49,318 bases of DNA from Bacillus sp. ISL-55. GTDB lineage: Bacteria; Bacillota; Bacilli; Bacillales; Cytobacillaceae. Of the stretch, positions 1-9,256 are shown in pieces. The stretch spans positions 1 through 49,318 of the forward strand of contig NZ_JAGGQU010000040.1 in the NCBI RefSeq assembly GCF_018613155.1, in the 5' to 3' direction. Each line of letters begins with the position of its first letter. The stretch's first letter is position 1. The notes under the pieces are model-generated. The model saw only the letters and a program-made list of their open reading frames with translations, did no database searches and was not told the DNA's origin. A program made the position numbers and the translations under genes.

Positions 1-29
1 TTTCTGGGCAGTCGGCTATACATTTCAAT

Positions 30-173
30 TTCGGTCCGCCCAATGAAGTCAAAGAACGACTTCATCGGTCGGCCCTCCGAGGCACAGGACGTGCTAGACC
101 CGCCAGCCACACGAAGTGGCGTTTCAGGCGGGCAGCGCTTGTCGGGGCTGAACGAGGCGCTTGCGCTTTTTGT
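30..173 (+). repeat. Dispersed structured repeat, copy A (long form, 5'-truncated)
   Basis: This stretch lies just beyond the 3' end of comER and is one of seven related copies in the window (others near 19.67, 21.94, 22.08, 30.12, 30.17 and 30.38 kb). It holds the hairpin TGAAGTC-aaagaac-GACTTCA, then the long-form arms CCCGCC...GGCGGG enclosing GCCAC...GTGGC, and ends with the GGCGCTTGCGCTTTTT mini-hairpin and T-tract. The front segment AGCTCCAGCGCCTAGCCCC found in other copies is missing. The rest of the first 227 bases holds no credible gene. Confidence 0.85.
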
Positions 174-227
174 TCTAAATTTGTCACATTTATATAGAAG
201 GATTATAAAGGCCAATAGCGAAATCTT

Positions 228-1049
228 TTAGGGACCGAATTGTTCCTTCGTTTTTTCCAGTTCTTCTGCAAATTTTTTATGTGTAGCCTGAAATATCTTT
301 TCAAACATATCTCCCGTTTCACTTTCAAGCACCTTGATTCCTTCTCCTGTTATGCCGCCTTTAACGCAAACCTTTTCCTGTAAAGTCTGTAAAGTATAAT
401 GATTTTGACTCAACAATTCTCCTAAACCAATTAGCATCTCACTTGATAGTTTGGTGGCAGTTTCCTGATCAATTTCCGTTTCCTTGACCGCTCCATTGAT
501 AAAACTCTGGACAAGATGACTGAAGAAAGCTGGACCGCAGCTGACAATATCTGATGCAACTCTTGTGATATTCTCCTCGATTTCCAGTGGAACAGATACC
601 TTTTTAAAAAGGCTAAATAATGCTTCCCTCCATTCCGTCGTGCATCGAGTTCCAAACGAGAAAAGTGAAATACCAGCAAGCGCTCTGTTTGTAATGCTTG
701 GAATGATTCTCATGACAGAACAATCTACTTTGCTTTCTATTTGCCCTACACTAATAGGGCTTGTTATCGAAATTACACATTTATCCTTTGTGAGCACAGG
801 ATTAATGGTCTCAAGGACTCCTAAAACATGATGGGGCTTAACGCATACGAAAATAGCATCAGCGTTTTCAGCAACTTCTATCGCGTTCTTGCCAACTGAT
901 AAGCCAGGATATATTTTTTGAATCTCTAAAGCTTTTGATAATGTCCTATTTGTGATCATCATTGAAGAAGGGGAAACGGCATTCCCATCAATGAGAGCTT
1001 CGGCGAGAATTCTCCCCATATTCCCTGTGCCTATAATCCCTATTTTCAT
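228..1049 (-). CDS. comER: ComER, pyrroline-5-carboxylate reductase-like late competence protein
   Basis: The 273-residue product is a ProC-family (pyrroline-5-carboxylate reductase) protein. Residues 3-12 form the dinucleotide-binding loop GIIGTGNMGR of an N-terminal Rossmann fold, and the C-terminal half is the helical dimerisation domain with a family-typical GGITGEG motif. In B. subtilis comER is transcribed divergently from the comE operon, exactly as here, and it is not required for transformation; a role in sporulation or biofilm regulation has been proposed. The start is an ATG preceded by a strong GGAGGG about 10 bases upstream. A proline biosynthetic role is possible, but position and the comER-like length favour ComER. 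Its 3' end abuts repeat copy A. Confidence 0.9.
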   Translation of the reverse strand: MKIGIIGTGNMGRILAEALIDGNAVSPSSMMITNRTLSKALEIQKIYPGLSVGKNAIEVAENADAIFVCVKPHHVLGVLETINPVLTKDKCVISITSPISVGQIESKVDCSVMRIIPSITNRALAGISLFSFGTRCTTEWREALFSLFKKVSVPLEIEENITRVASDIVSCGPAFFSHLVQSFINGAVKETEIDQETATKLSSEMLIGLGELLSQNHYTLQTLQEKVCVKGGITGEGIKVLESETGDMFEKIFQATHKKFAEELEKTKEQFGP

Positions 1050-1137
1050 AACCCTTCCCTCCTTCGTACATTTATTCTCCTATATCCATATGATTTCAAG
1101 TTTTAGTTTATGACATATAGAAAGGTGTTGAACGTTT

Positions 1138-1755
1138 GTGGACTGGATCAAAGAAAACAAAATCTATGTTATTGCAGGAATAGCGGCTGTATTATTTTTA
1201 TTTTATTCATCCTTTGATAAAGAAGATGAACTGACTGAAATGAATGAAGCAACTTTAGCAATGGTTGCAGATGTCGAAGCTAACAGTGATGAAAAAGATG
1301 AATCAAATGCCGATGAAAAAATAATGGTCATGATGGCTGACATCAAAGGCGCAGTCGTAAACCCTGGCGTTTACGAAATCAATGAGGGAGGAAGGGTGGT
1401 TGACCTAATTGAACTGGCAGGAGGGCTTGCTGAGGACGCCGATCCGGCTGCCATCAATTTCGCGTTATATGTAGAGGATGAAATGGCCATATATGTGCCG
1501 CGAATCGGCGAGAATGTTAATGCTGTCGTACCTGTACAAGTGGGAGAGACTGAAACAAATGGGACAGTGAACTTGAACTCTGCCGGGTCCAGTGAGCTCC
1601 AGACTTTGCCGGGGATAGGGCCTGCCAAAGCAGAGGCAATTATTGAATACCGCGAAACGAACGGTCCGTACAAATCAATCGAGGATTTAAAAGAAATCAG
1701 CGGAATTGGTGATAAAACGTTCGAAAAATTGAAGGACTTGATTTCGGTGAAATAG
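1138..1755 (+). CDS. comEA: ComEA, membrane DNA receptor for transformation
   Basis: 205 residues. ComEA binds incoming double-stranded DNA outside the membrane and passes it to the ComEC channel. One N-terminal membrane segment (about residues 9-25) is followed by an acidic linker, an SLBB-type domain (about 65-130) and a C-terminal tandem helix-hairpin-helix DNA-binding domain (about 143-205) with the motifs LPGIGPAKAEAI and ISGIGDKTFEKL. The start is GTG at 1138, with AAAGGTG about 10 bases upstream; no ATG lies nearby in frame. It heads a comEA-comEB-comEC order. Expression in B. subtilis depends on ComK; I did not identify a convincing K-box pair in the 88-base divergent gap with comER. 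Confidence 0.95.
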   Translation: MDWIKENKIYVIAGIAAVLFLFYSSFDKEDELTEMNEATLAMVADVEANSDEKDESNADEKIMVMMADIKGAVVNPGVYEINEGGRVVDLIELAGGLAEDADPAAINFALYVEDEMAIYVPRIGENVNAVVPVQVGETETNGTVNLNSAGSSELQTLPGIGPAKAEAIIEYRETNGPYKSIEDLKEISGIGDKTFEKLKDLISVK

Positions 1756-1855
1756 CTGCATTGAAATTGACTCTTTGATGATAAGTATTAAAATTAGAGA
1801 TATGGAAATTAAAATACATGTACATTTTTTGAGCTTTTAAAAGGGGGATTACAGC

Positions 1856-2269
1856 ATGGAACGAAAGAGTTGGGATGAATACTTTTTGGATATCGCTGAA
1901 GAAGTTGGGACACGCTCTACCTGCCCCAGGCTGCATGTAGGCTGTGTCATTGTAAAGGACAAGCATATTGTATCAACTGGTTACAACGGCTCCATACATG
2001 GCCATGACCACTGTGAGGATGTCGGATGCCTGATTAACGAACAGGGAAGATGCATAAGGACCCTTCATGCTGAAGAGAATGCCGTCCTCCATGCCGACAG
2101 AGGGCTTTTAAAGGGAGCGACAGCCTTTGTTACCCACGAGCCTTGCGAAAAATGTTCAAAGACACTCGCACAGTCAGGGATTACCAGAATCGTATACCGC
2201 AGCGCCTACCCTAACAAGTATAATGAACTGTTCCTAAGGGATGTCGAGGTTGTCCACTTATCAAAATAA
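1856..2269 (+). CDS. comEB: ComEB, dCMP deaminase family protein
   Basis: 137 residues of the zinc-dependent cytidine/deoxycytidylate deaminase fold. The zinc and proton-shuttle motif HAEEN is at 71-75 and the second zinc motif PCEKC at 96-100; a family-typical NGSIHG segment precedes them. The family deaminates dCMP to dUMP for thymidylate synthesis; the B. subtilis protein is also linked to localising competence proteins at the pole. As I recall the B. subtilis protein is about 190 residues, so this version has a shortened C-terminus, though the catalytic core is complete. A good AAAAGGGGG ribosome site precedes the ATG. It lies 100 bases after comEA and 21 bases before comEC. Confidence 0.93.
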   Translation: MERKSWDEYFLDIAEEVGTRSTCPRLHVGCVIVKDKHIVSTGYNGSIHGHDHCEDVGCLINEQGRCIRTLHAEENAVLHADRGLLKGATAFVTHEPCEKCSKTLAQSGITRIVYRSAYPNKYNELFLRDVEVVHLSK

Positions 2270-2290
2270 CTTAATAAAGGAAAATAGAAT

Positions 2291-4636
2291 ATGTTGCCAA
2301 ATCGATTTTGGCCTATTAAAGGGCAGCTGTTTTACCTTGCAGCTGTCTCCTTGCTGGGTCTTCTGACCATTACCGAAAACAAGTTCATATACGGGGGACT
2401 GTTCCTGCTTACCATGATTCTGTTAAAAAAGCTGAAAAAACTCCCTGCTTCCACACTTGTGCTTATGGCGGGCTGCTACCTCATTTTTATGGCCGCGGGA
2501 TATTCGGAGTCACATTCTGCAACAATTTTAACTGGCACTGAAAAAAACTTCCTGATCTTATTTGACGATGAAATCAAACTGGACGGTGACTTGCTTTTTG
2601 CATACGGGAAAGCATTGCCTGCTAATGAAAAACTGGTTGTCACATACAGGATCAAGTCAAATACCGAACAACAAATTATTCAAACACTTCTTACTCCTGA
2701 AATGGCATGTGCTGCGTCCGGAATCCTCAATCGTCCATCTCCTGCCCGAAATCCCAATGCATTCGATTACAAAGATTATCTTCAGCTGAACGATATCTTC
2801 TGGATCTTTGAGGCCGACAAACTGTCTCTGGAAACTTGTTATCAACAATCCGATGGAATTTTAACCGCATTAAAAGCAACAAGGCACAACGAAATTGCCA
2901 GGATAAAAGACACTTTGCCAGAAGAAACCTCCGCCCTTGCTGCAGCGCTGGTTTTTGGGGAAAGAAGTCTCTTCAATCCCGAAACAGAACGTTCTTACCA
3001 GAAAATAGGCATTGTTCATTTGCTGGCTATTTCAGGCCTGCATGTTGGGTTGCTTACAGGTATGATTTACTTTATTTGTATCAGGATAGGGATGACTAAG
3101 GAAAAAACTGAAATATTGTTAATGGTCTTCCTGCCTGTTTACGCAGTTATGACCGGGCTGGCTCCTCCGGTTGTCAGGGCAGCGGCGATGCTGGTCATAT
3201 TGATTGGCTCGCGGCGAATATCGCTCCGCATGACGCCCATTGACGCAGTTTCAGCAGCCTTTATGCTCATGGCACTTATCCAGCCGAGTATCATCTTTGA
3301 TATAGGGTTCCAACTCTCTTTCACCGTCAGCTTCTCCCTGGTCATTTCAGCACCGGTTATTCTTAAAAGTCTTACTTCGTTTGTAAAGCAGACAGCTGCA
3401 GTCTCTTTTATAGCTCAGCTCTCAAGCCTTCCTGTCATCCTTGCTGCATTCTATGAAGTCTCTGCCATATCGATTTTCGCCAATCTCCTCTTCGTGCCGC
3501 TTTTCTCTTTCTTATTGCTTCCGCTTTTGTTGGTATCCTATGTGATTTTGTTGTTTCTGGGAGCGTTGCCGTCCTTTTATTTGCACTTTCTCGAGAACCT
3601 TGTACACCATGTAAATCTTTTGGCCATGAAACTGTCTGAGCTCCCGATGTCAATGATCATTATTGGTAAACTTGAGCCATTTTTACTTATTGTGCAAATC
3701 ATTTTGATTCCACTATTTTTTTTCAGATGGGAAGGTTGTATTGTTAAAAAGTTAAATCCTCCTCTATGGCTTTTTACCTTGCCGTTACTTCCTCTATTAC
3801 TGCAAGTATTTTTGCCGTATCTGAATCCATATGGGCAGATTACCTTCCTGGATGTCGGGCAAGGTGACAGCATCTTCATCAGAATGCCGTATAATCAGGG
3901 CAATTATCTTATAGATACAGGCGGTGTCATGCCTTTTGAAAAAGAAAAATGGCAGCAGAGAGGCAGCACCTATGATCCCGGCAAGAAAATCGTCGTTCCA
4001 TATTTAAAAAGTGCAGGGGTCAGGACTATTGATAAATTAATTTTGACCCACGGAGACACGGATCATATAGGTGGAGCTGTTGCTTTGTTGGAGGAAATAC
4101 GCGTAAAACAGCTGCTAGTACCGCGTGCAGAAGAGAGGTCAGAATTGGAGTTGGACATCATGGAAATCGCCAATGACAAGGGAGCAGATATTTATGTAGC
4201 TGGTTTAGGCACTGGATGGACAACGGCTGAGGGAGATTTTAGGATACTCAATCCAAGCGAAACTGTTGGGGAGCGAAACGACCAGTCAATTGTGCTGCAT
4301 GCCGCTATTGGCGGAAAAAAGTGGCTTTTTACAGGGGATCTGGGGATTGAAGGAGAAAATTTAATGGCGAGGAAAATGAAGGACATTGACATAGGTGTTT
4401 TAAAGATCGGACATCATGGCAGCAAAAACTCCAGTTCAGAACTTTTTCTGGAAAGAACGAATCCAGATTTTGCAGTCATTTCTGTAGGAGAGAATAACCG
4501 GTATGGCCATCCTGGCGAAGAAGTCATCAAAAGGTTAGAAGAACGTGGCACGCAGATTTTCAGGACCGATGAAAATGGTGCAATCATTTACAGGTTTAAA
4601 GACAATTCAGGAACGTTTATGACACAACTTCCATAG
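2291..4636 (+). CDS. comEC: ComEC, DNA-uptake channel with metallo-beta-lactamase domain
   Basis: 781 residues, the usual length for full ComEC/Rec2. It is the inner-membrane channel that takes in one strand of transforming DNA. Residues 1-60 contain two or three membrane segments; an extracytoplasmic region follows (about 80-200, OB-like in the family); the central competence domain (about 210-500) has many membrane helices and starts with the conserved HLLAISGLHVGL; the C-terminal part (about 515-770) is a metallo-beta-lactamase-like domain with FLDVGQGDS and the metal motif HGDTDH near residues 587-592. All expected domains are present with no frameshift. The ribosome site is an AAAGGAAAA stretch 21 bases after comEB. 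Confidence 0.96.
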   Translation: MLPNRFWPIKGQLFYLAAVSLLGLLTITENKFIYGGLFLLTMILLKKLKKLPASTLVLMAGCYLIFMAAGYSESHSATILTGTEKNFLILFDDEIKLDGDLLFAYGKALPANEKLVVTYRIKSNTEQQIIQTLLTPEMACAASGILNRPSPARNPNAFDYKDYLQLNDIFWIFEADKLSLETCYQQSDGILTALKATRHNEIARIKDTLPEETSALAAALVFGERSLFNPETERSYQKIGIVHLLAISGLHVGLLTGMIYFICIRIGMTKEKTEILLMVFLPVYAVMTGLAPPVVRAAAMLVILIGSRRISLRMTPIDAVSAAFMLMALIQPSIIFDIGFQLSFTVSFSLVISAPVILKSLTSFVKQTAAVSFIAQLSSLPVILAAFYEVSAISIFANLLFVPLFSFLLLPLLLVSYVILLFLGALPSFYLHFLENLVHHVNLLAMKLSELPMSMIIIGKLEPFLLIVQIILIPLFFFRWEGCIVKKLNPPLWLFTLPLLPLLLQVFLPYLNPYGQITFLDVGQGDSIFIRMPYNQGNYLIDTGGVMPFEKEKWQQRGSTYDPGKKIVVPYLKSAGVRTIDKLILTHGDTDHIGGAVALLEEIRVKQLLVPRAEERSELELDIMEIANDKGADIYVAGLGTGWTTAEGDFRILNPSETVGERNDQSIVLHAAIGGKKWLFTGDLGIEGENLMARKMKDIDIGVLKIGHHGSKNSSSELFLERTNPDFAVISVGENNRYGHPGEEVIKRLEERGTQIFRTDENGAIIYRFKDNSGTFMTQLP

Positions 4637-4689
4637 TATATAGCAAGAACAAATAGTTCTCTCCCCCAAAAATCACAAGAACATGATAA

Positions 4690-4717
4690 GAGACTGCATT
4701 TTGTTAAATGCAGTCTC
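4690..4717. terminator. Hairpin between convergent comEC and yqzM
   Basis: Perfect inverted repeat GAGACTGCATTT-tgtt-AAATGCAGTCTC. Only short A or T runs flank it, so as a rho-independent terminator it is moderate, but its place between two convergent genes fits a shared terminator. Confidence 0.6.
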
Positions 4718-4743
4718 CAAAAGTTTATCCTATGTAGCCGTGA

Positions 4744-4878
4744 TTAACTTCCGATTAACTGCACGACTGTCGCAATAATGAACATTGTTGCAAAGAATCC
4801 AAAAGAAACGATGAATCCAACACCTGAGTCAACAGCGTCATTGCGATTACTTTGGACATTTTCTTCGAATTGATTCAC
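4744..4878 (-). CDS. yqzM: YqzM, small membrane protein
   Basis: A 44-residue protein that is easy to miss. It starts at GTG with a very strong AGGGGGG site about 8 bases upstream and reads MNQFEENVQSNRNDAVDSGV, then a hydrophobic helix (about residues 21-42) ending at Gly-Ser. The size, the SNRNDAVDSGVGF stretch and the place between comEC and holA match B. subtilis YqzM as I recall it. The family has a single membrane helix and no assigned function that I know of. It is convergent with comEC and divergent from holA. Confidence 0.88.
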   Translation of the reverse strand: MNQFEENVQSNRNDAVDSGVGFIVSFGFFATMFIIATVVQLIGS

Positions 4879-5070
4879 AGTCAATCCCCCCTAATAATTC
4901 TATAATAGTATAAGCGATTCAAATTAAAAAATCCAGTGTTCTCTGCGCAGCATTGTATTTGAAAAATTAAACCGAAGTTTGCTGTCTTCCTTTATGTGTG
5001 TCAATGTACCAAGAGTTGTCACAAATACTTTTCCCGTCTGCGGCTAAAATAATCTTACCATGATGCACCG

Positions 5071-5100
5071 TTGATATATAAGTATCCTAGGCCTTATATT
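5071..5100 (+). promoter_or_regulatory. Probable SigA promoter of holA
   Basis: TTGATA (5071-5076), 18-base spacer, TATATT (5095-5100). This is the best -35/-10 pair in the 350-base gap between yqzM and holA and predicts a leader of about 120 bases that carries the hairpin at 5121-5151. Confidence 0.5.
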
Positions 5101-5120
5101 TCAGCGTTCAATATAAATAG

Positions 5121-5151
5121 GGGAATTGGTCCGGATAGGGGGCCAATTCCC
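5121..5151 (+). other. Strong hairpin in the predicted holA leader
   Basis: Twelve base pairs, nine of them perfect (GGGAATTGG with CCAATTCCC), closed over a 7-base loop. No T-tract follows on the plus strand, so it is not a typical terminator. Function unknown; it may stabilise the mRNA or bind a regulator. Confidence 0.6.
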
Positions 5152-5228
5152 TTAGAATGCTTGTCAAAATGTCCAAGCTTCTTTACGATAGATATATGGC
5201 AAAAATGGATTGAACGGAGCGGAAAAAA

Positions 5229-6251
5229 GTGGTATTGGACATTTGGAAAAAAATAAGCAAAAAACAGGTGGATCCTGTTTATTTAATGTATGGAACAGAA
5301 ACCTTTCTAATAAATGAAACAAAACAGCTTCTGGTGGATCATGTTTTGGATGACGAAGAGAAAGATTTCAATTATTCGGTTTATGACTTAGAAGAAGTGC
5401 CAATCGAAGCAGCGCTGGAAGATGCAGAAACTTTCCCGTTCATGGGAGAAAAACGATTGGTCATCCTCCAGAATCCCGTATTTTTGACATCGGAAAAGTC
5501 AAAAGGAAAGGTGGAGCATAATTTAGCGAAACTGGAGGAATATCTTTCACAGCCTGCGCCTTACTCAATCGTTGTCTTTTCTGCACCTTACGAGAAACTG
5601 GACGAACGGAAGAAAGTGACTAAGGAGTTAAAGCGGAAAGCTACGGTCATCGAAGCCAAGAAGCTGAGTGAACAAGAAACCAAAGTCTGGGTAAAAGAAC
5701 GCGCTCAGGTAAACGGAGCGATTATTGATAATGATGCAATCGAGCTTCTATTGACGCTTGCGGGTACGAATTTGTTCATGCTGACTTCAGAAATCGATAA
5801 ACTTGCGCTTTATGCGGGAGAAAACGAGCCAATCAGCAGGGAGATTGTCGACCGACTGACTGCAAGGTCGTTGGAACAGAATATTTTTTCTCTGGTCGAC
5901 AAGGTTGTCCATCGAAATGTTGAGTCAGCTTTAAGGATTTATTATGATTTATTAAAGCAGAACGAAGAACCGATTAAGATTCTTGCCGTGATTACAGGTC
6001 AATTTAGGCTGATATACCAGGTGAAGGAGCTTGCTCGAAAAGGGTATGGACAGCAGCAGATTGCTGGGACCTTGAAAGTCCATCCATTCAGGGTGAAATT
6101 GGCAGCGGGGCAGGCAGGAGCGTTTTCAGATGAGGAATTGACTAGGATCATGAAGCTTCTCGCGGATGCGGATTATCAAATGAAAACAGGCGGCATGAAA
6201 AAAGAAATGCTGATTGAAATGATCCTTTTTCAGATAAATGGAAGGAAATAA
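5229..6251 (+). CDS. holA: DNA polymerase III delta subunit (clamp loader)
   Basis: 340 residues, like B. subtilis YqeN. The delta subunit is the clamp-loader wrench that opens the sliding beta clamp. The N-terminus (VDPVYLMYGTETFLINET) is the family's AAA+-like domain without a functional Walker A, and the C-terminal collar domain includes the conserved region after ARSLEQNIFSLVDKV. The start was set at GTG 5229, nine bases after GGAG; it gives MVLDIW, in step with the family N-terminus, while a TTG six bases further on is less well spaced. It ends in a bidirectional terminator shared with rpsT. Confidence 0.92.
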   Translation: MVLDIWKKISKKQVDPVYLMYGTETFLINETKQLLVDHVLDDEEKDFNYSVYDLEEVPIEAALEDAETFPFMGEKRLVILQNPVFLTSEKSKGKVEHNLAKLEEYLSQPAPYSIVVFSAPYEKLDERKKVTKELKRKATVIEAKKLSEQETKVWVKERAQVNGAIIDNDAIELLLTLAGTNLFMLTSEIDKLALYAGENEPISREIVDRLTARSLEQNIFSLVDKVVHRNVESALRIYYDLLKQNEEPIKILAVITGQFRLIYQVKELARKGYGQQQIAGTLKVHPFRVKLAAGQAGAFSDEELTRIMKLLADADYQMKTGGMKKEMLIEMILFQINGRK

Positions 6252-6263
6252 ATAGAGAGCAAA

Positions 6264-6300
6264 ATAAAAAAACGACCTTCAGGAAGGTCGTTTTTTTATT
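6264..6300. terminator. Bidirectional terminator of holA and rpsT
   Basis: AACGACCTTC followed by GGAAGGTCG and TTTTTTT on the plus strand, with AAAAAAA on the other side, so it works in both directions between the convergent holA and rpsT. Confidence 0.9.
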
Positions 6301-6311
6301 TGCATTTAGCA

Positions 6312-6572
6312 TTAGCCATTAGCGTTTAATTTTTTCATTAAACGGGCTTTTTTGCGGGAAGCTGCGTTTTTGTGGATAAGACCTTTAGCTGCTGCTTTGT
6401 CAAGCTTGCTAGCTGCTTCAGCGAAAGAAACTTTTGCTTCAGTATCGTTGTTCACGATTGCTGCTTCTGCTTTTTTAACTGCTGTACGCATAGAAGATTT
6501 CACAGTAATGTTTTGAGCTTTGCTCGCTTCACTAGTTTTTACGCGTTTGATTGCAGATTTAATGTTTGGCAT
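6312..6572 (-). CDS. rpsT: 30S ribosomal protein S20
   Basis: 86 residues, very lysine and alanine rich, starting [15 protein letters not shown] and ending KKLNANG, typical of bacterial S20, which binds 16S rRNA early in small-subunit assembly. The ATG at 6570-6572 lies about 6 bases after a strong AGGAGGTG. A GTG three codons earlier overlaps that ribosome site and was rejected. It is convergent with holA and has its own promoter. Confidence 0.97.
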   Translation of the reverse strand: MPNIKSAIKRVKTSEASKAQNITVKSSMRTAVKKAEAAIVNNDTEAKVSFAEAASKLDKAAAKGLIHKNAASRKKARLMKKLNANG

Positions 6573-6656
6573 TCCGTTCACCTCCTAAAAAAGCATCGAG
6601 ATTTTATGGAACTCGACATTTCCAGTACATTTCTTATTTTATTAAGAACAAATGAT

Positions 6657-6685
6657 ATTTTATCAAACAGGGGTTAATAATGCAA
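6657..6685 (-). promoter_or_regulatory. Probable SigA promoter of rpsT
   Basis: Read on the minus strand: TTGCAT (6680-6685), 17-base spacer, TAAAAT (6657-6662). It predicts a leader of about 75 bases before rpsT. Confidence 0.6.
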
Positions 6686-6798
6686 TACTCTCCTTAAACT
6701 TAAGTCTAGTGTATCGTGAATGTTTTTTTATGTAAAAGGAAAAGATAGGCAATAGTATGCTGTAGTGCAGCCAAACTGTTATTGGGAGGAATGCGAAA

Positions 6799-7923
6799 AT
6801 GAAGGAACCAGTAGACTTGAGCATGTATTCAATCAGGACTGACCTGGCTGTGGAAGCGAGGGAGATGGTGCTGGCAGATCAGGCAGCAACTGTCCATACC
6901 CAGGAAAATCTCTCCCATATTGAAGGCGTCATTATAAAAGAAAAAGAAGAAAATGATATAAAGATTTCTCTAGTAGAGGTAACAGCGGAGGGTGAAAAGA
7001 GCATTGGCAAAAAACAGGGGCAATATTTGACAATCGAAGTGGTCGGTATTCGCCAGCAGGATACCGAGCTGCAGGGAAAAGTAGAAAAAGTATTTGCAAA
7101 TGAATTTGCCCATTTTATCAAACAATCCGGCATCCAGGAAAATGCATCCTGCCTTGTTGTTGGTCTGGGAAACTGGAATGTTACACCCGATGCTTTAGGG
7201 CCTCTCGTCTGTGAAAACCTGCTTGTTACCAAGCATCTTTTCGATCTCCAGCCTGAAAGTGTCGAAGAAGGGTATCGTTCTGTTAGCGCGCTTTCTCCGG
7301 GAGTCATGGGACTAACTGGGATAGAGACCTCTGATATTATTTTTGGCGTCGTCGAGAAAACGAAGCCAGATTTCGTCATTGCAATCGATGCACTTGCTTC
7401 GCGTTCTATTGAAAGAGTCAATTCGACGATTCAGATTTCGGACACAGGTATCCATCCTGGATCAGGCGTAGGTAATAAAAGGAAGGAAATAAGCAAAGAA
7501 ACATTAGGCATTCCAGTGATAGCGATTGGAGTTCCAACAGTGGTTGATGCGGTTTCGATTACAAGTGATACGATTGATTTCATTTTAAAACATTTTGGCA
7601 AGGAAATGAGAGAAGGGGATAAGCCTTCGAGGTCACTTGTCCCGGCCGGAATGAGTTTTGGCAAAAGAAAAAAGCTGACAGAAGAAGACCTGCCAGAAGC
7701 TGAACATCGTCAAACCTTCCTTGGAATGATCGGAACGCTTGAAGACGAAGAGAAGCGTAAGCTTATTTATGAGGTTTTATCACCTTTAGGCCATAACCTG
7801 ATGGTGACGCCAAAAGAAGTCGATGTATTCATAGATGATATGGCCAACCTGATTGCCAGCGGCCTTAATTCTGCTCTGCATACGAATGTTGACCAGGACA
7901 ATACAGGCATGTATACACATTAA
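6799..7923 (+). CDS. gpr: Germination protease GPR (spore SASP-specific protease)
   Basis: 374 residues, a peptidase family A25 member. GPR is made as a zymogen in the forespore, self-processes near its N-terminus late in sporulation, and degrades the small acid-soluble spore proteins during germination. The N-terminus contains [15 protein letters not shown], around the family's processing region, and the conserved core includes [15 protein letters not shown]. The ATG has GGAGGA 9-10 bases upstream. In the family, forespore sigma factors drive transcription; I found no clear SigG promoter here. It precedes spoIIP, as in B. subtilis. Confidence 0.96.
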   Translation: MKEPVDLSMYSIRTDLAVEAREMVLADQAATVHTQENLSHIEGVIIKEKEENDIKISLVEVTAEGEKSIGKKQGQYLTIEVVGIRQQDTELQGKVEKVFANEFAHFIKQSGIQENASCLVVGLGNWNVTPDALGPLVCENLLVTKHLFDLQPESVEEGYRSVSALSPGVMGLTGIETSDIIFGVVEKTKPDFVIAIDALASRSIERVNSTIQISDTGIHPGSGVGNKRKEISKETLGIPVIAIGVPTVVDAVSITSDTIDFILKHFGKEMREGDKPSRSLVPAGMSFGKRKKLTEEDLPEAEHRQTFLGMIGTLEDEEKRKLIYEVLSPLGHNLMVTPKEVDVFIDDMANLIASGLNSALHTNVDQDNTGMYTH

Positions 7924-8029
7924 GATATTCTATTGAATTTATTTCAAATTCGTTACGGAAGGATTCGGAGTTCTATCTTCTCTAGCAAAGTCATAACATT
8001 TACTAGACTTGCATTAGAGAGGTGGAACA

Positions 8030-9235
8030 ATGAGATTTAATAAACGATCTGGAATAATTGTAGCCGTCCAAGGGACTCAAGTAGTAAAAGCCGCATTAGC
8101 ATTTGTGTTCTTTCTCATTGGGATTTTTTCCATAAGTGGAGTGATGACTTCGCTAAAGCCAGAATACAGAATCACCTCGGATTCCGTTAATCAGGCCGCA
8201 AACAATCTGAATGGCCAGCTGCTTTTCAGTTTAATGGGTTGGGAAAACCATCAATTCCTTCAGGCGCTCCCAGAGGAATATGAGACACCGAAGCTAACGA
8301 ATGTCATGTTCAAGCTTTCTACCAATATCAATCTGGATGATCCTCGGAGCTTACTAGGCAGGGAGCTTCCGGGTTTCTCGCTTTTTGACGGGAAGATACT
8401 TGTTGCTGGTGAAGGAACGAATTATACGAACATGCCAATGGAATCAGCTCCCCCTGTCGATGTATTGAAAGCAGAGCAGGAGGCGGCGCTCCAAAACACA
8501 GAAGGTTTAGATACGGGTAATTCTGAAGATACGGCAGCACCTCCGCTATCCACTGGAGACCGTAAAGCCGTCTATATTTATTTTACACACACAAGGGAAT
8601 CCTATCTCCCTTATCTCAAGGGTGTGACCGATCCGAATAAGGCCTATCACTCACAAGTGAATGTCACGAAGATAGGTGACCAGCTGAAAAAGAGTCTTGA
8701 ACAGCGTGGCGTGGGAACAACGGTAGATAAAACCGACGTAATGGCCAATCTCAGCAAGAAAGGGCTTGGGTTTGGTAAAGCCTATCAGGAATCACGGCCA
8801 GTTGTAGAAGCCGCGATGGCTGGGGACCGGAACCTACAATACTTTATTGATATCCATCGAGACGGATATCGCAAAGATAAAACGACGATCCAGATAAATG
8901 GCAAGCCTTATGCCAAACTCGCATTTGTCATTGGAGGGGAAAATGCCAATTATGAAAAAAACCTTGCTCTCGCACGAGAACTGCATAACCTCCTCGATAA
9001 AAAATACGGCAAGGGATTAAGCAGGGGCATCATCGAGAAAAAGGGCGCCTCAACAAATGGCAAATTCAATCAGGACTTGTCCGGAAACGCACTGCTAATA
9101 GAGTTTGGCGGCGTTGACAACACATTTGAAGAACTAAACAGGTCTGCCGATGCACTTGCAGATGTTTTCAGCGAATTCTACTGGCAGGCAGAAAAAGTAG
9201 GAGCGCCAGCTCAGCAGCCTCCTGACAAACAATAA
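8030..9235 (+). CDS. spoIIP: SpoIIP, cell-wall hydrolase for spore engulfment
   Basis: 401 residues. SpoIIP is an amidase and endopeptidase that works with SpoIID and SpoIIM to thin septal peptidoglycan so that the mother cell engulfs the forespore. An N-terminal membrane anchor lies at about residues 20-42. The catalytic domain (about 180-390) shows YFTHTRESYLP and FIDIHRD, supplying conserved histidines, and later LLIEFGGVDNT with the conserved glutamate. A linker at about 140-175 is acidic and low in complexity. The ATG is preceded by AGAGGTGG. The 106-base gap after gpr leaves room for its own promoter, although no convincing SigE site was seen. Confidence 0.95.
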   Translation: MRFNKRSGIIVAVQGTQVVKAALAFVFFLIGIFSISGVMTSLKPEYRITSDSVNQAANNLNGQLLFSLMGWENHQFLQALPEEYETPKLTNVMFKLSTNINLDDPRSLLGRELPGFSLFDGKILVAGEGTNYTNMPMESAPPVDVLKAEQEAALQNTEGLDTGNSEDTAAPPLSTGDRKAVYIYFTHTRESYLPYLKGVTDPNKAYHSQVNVTKIGDQLKKSLEQRGVGTTVDKTDVMANLSKKGLGFGKAYQESRPVVEAAMAGDRNLQYFIDIHRDGYRKDKTTIQINGKPYAKLAFVIGGENANYEKNLALARELHNLLDKKYGKGLSRGIIEKKGASTNGKFNQDLSGNALLIEFGGVDNTFEELNRSADALADVFSEFYWQAEKVGAPAQQPPDKQ

Positions 9236-9256
9236 AAATTCGGTTAGGTGATTGAA

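Noticed and set aside
43-231. 62-codon plus-strand ORF at the window start
   Set aside because: It lies within dispersed repeat copy A and overlaps the end of comER; composition follows the repeat's hairpins and no ribosome site is present.
5071-5256. 61-codon ORF upstream of holA
   Set aside because: It starts at the predicted -35 of the holA promoter, crosses the leader hairpin and overlaps the holA start; no ribosome site or recognisable protein.
7991-8019. SigE promoter before spoIIP (TCATAAC, 14 bases, CATTAGAG)
   Set aside because: The -10 match is poor and overlaps the spoIIP ribosome site, so transcripts from it would lack a proper leader.
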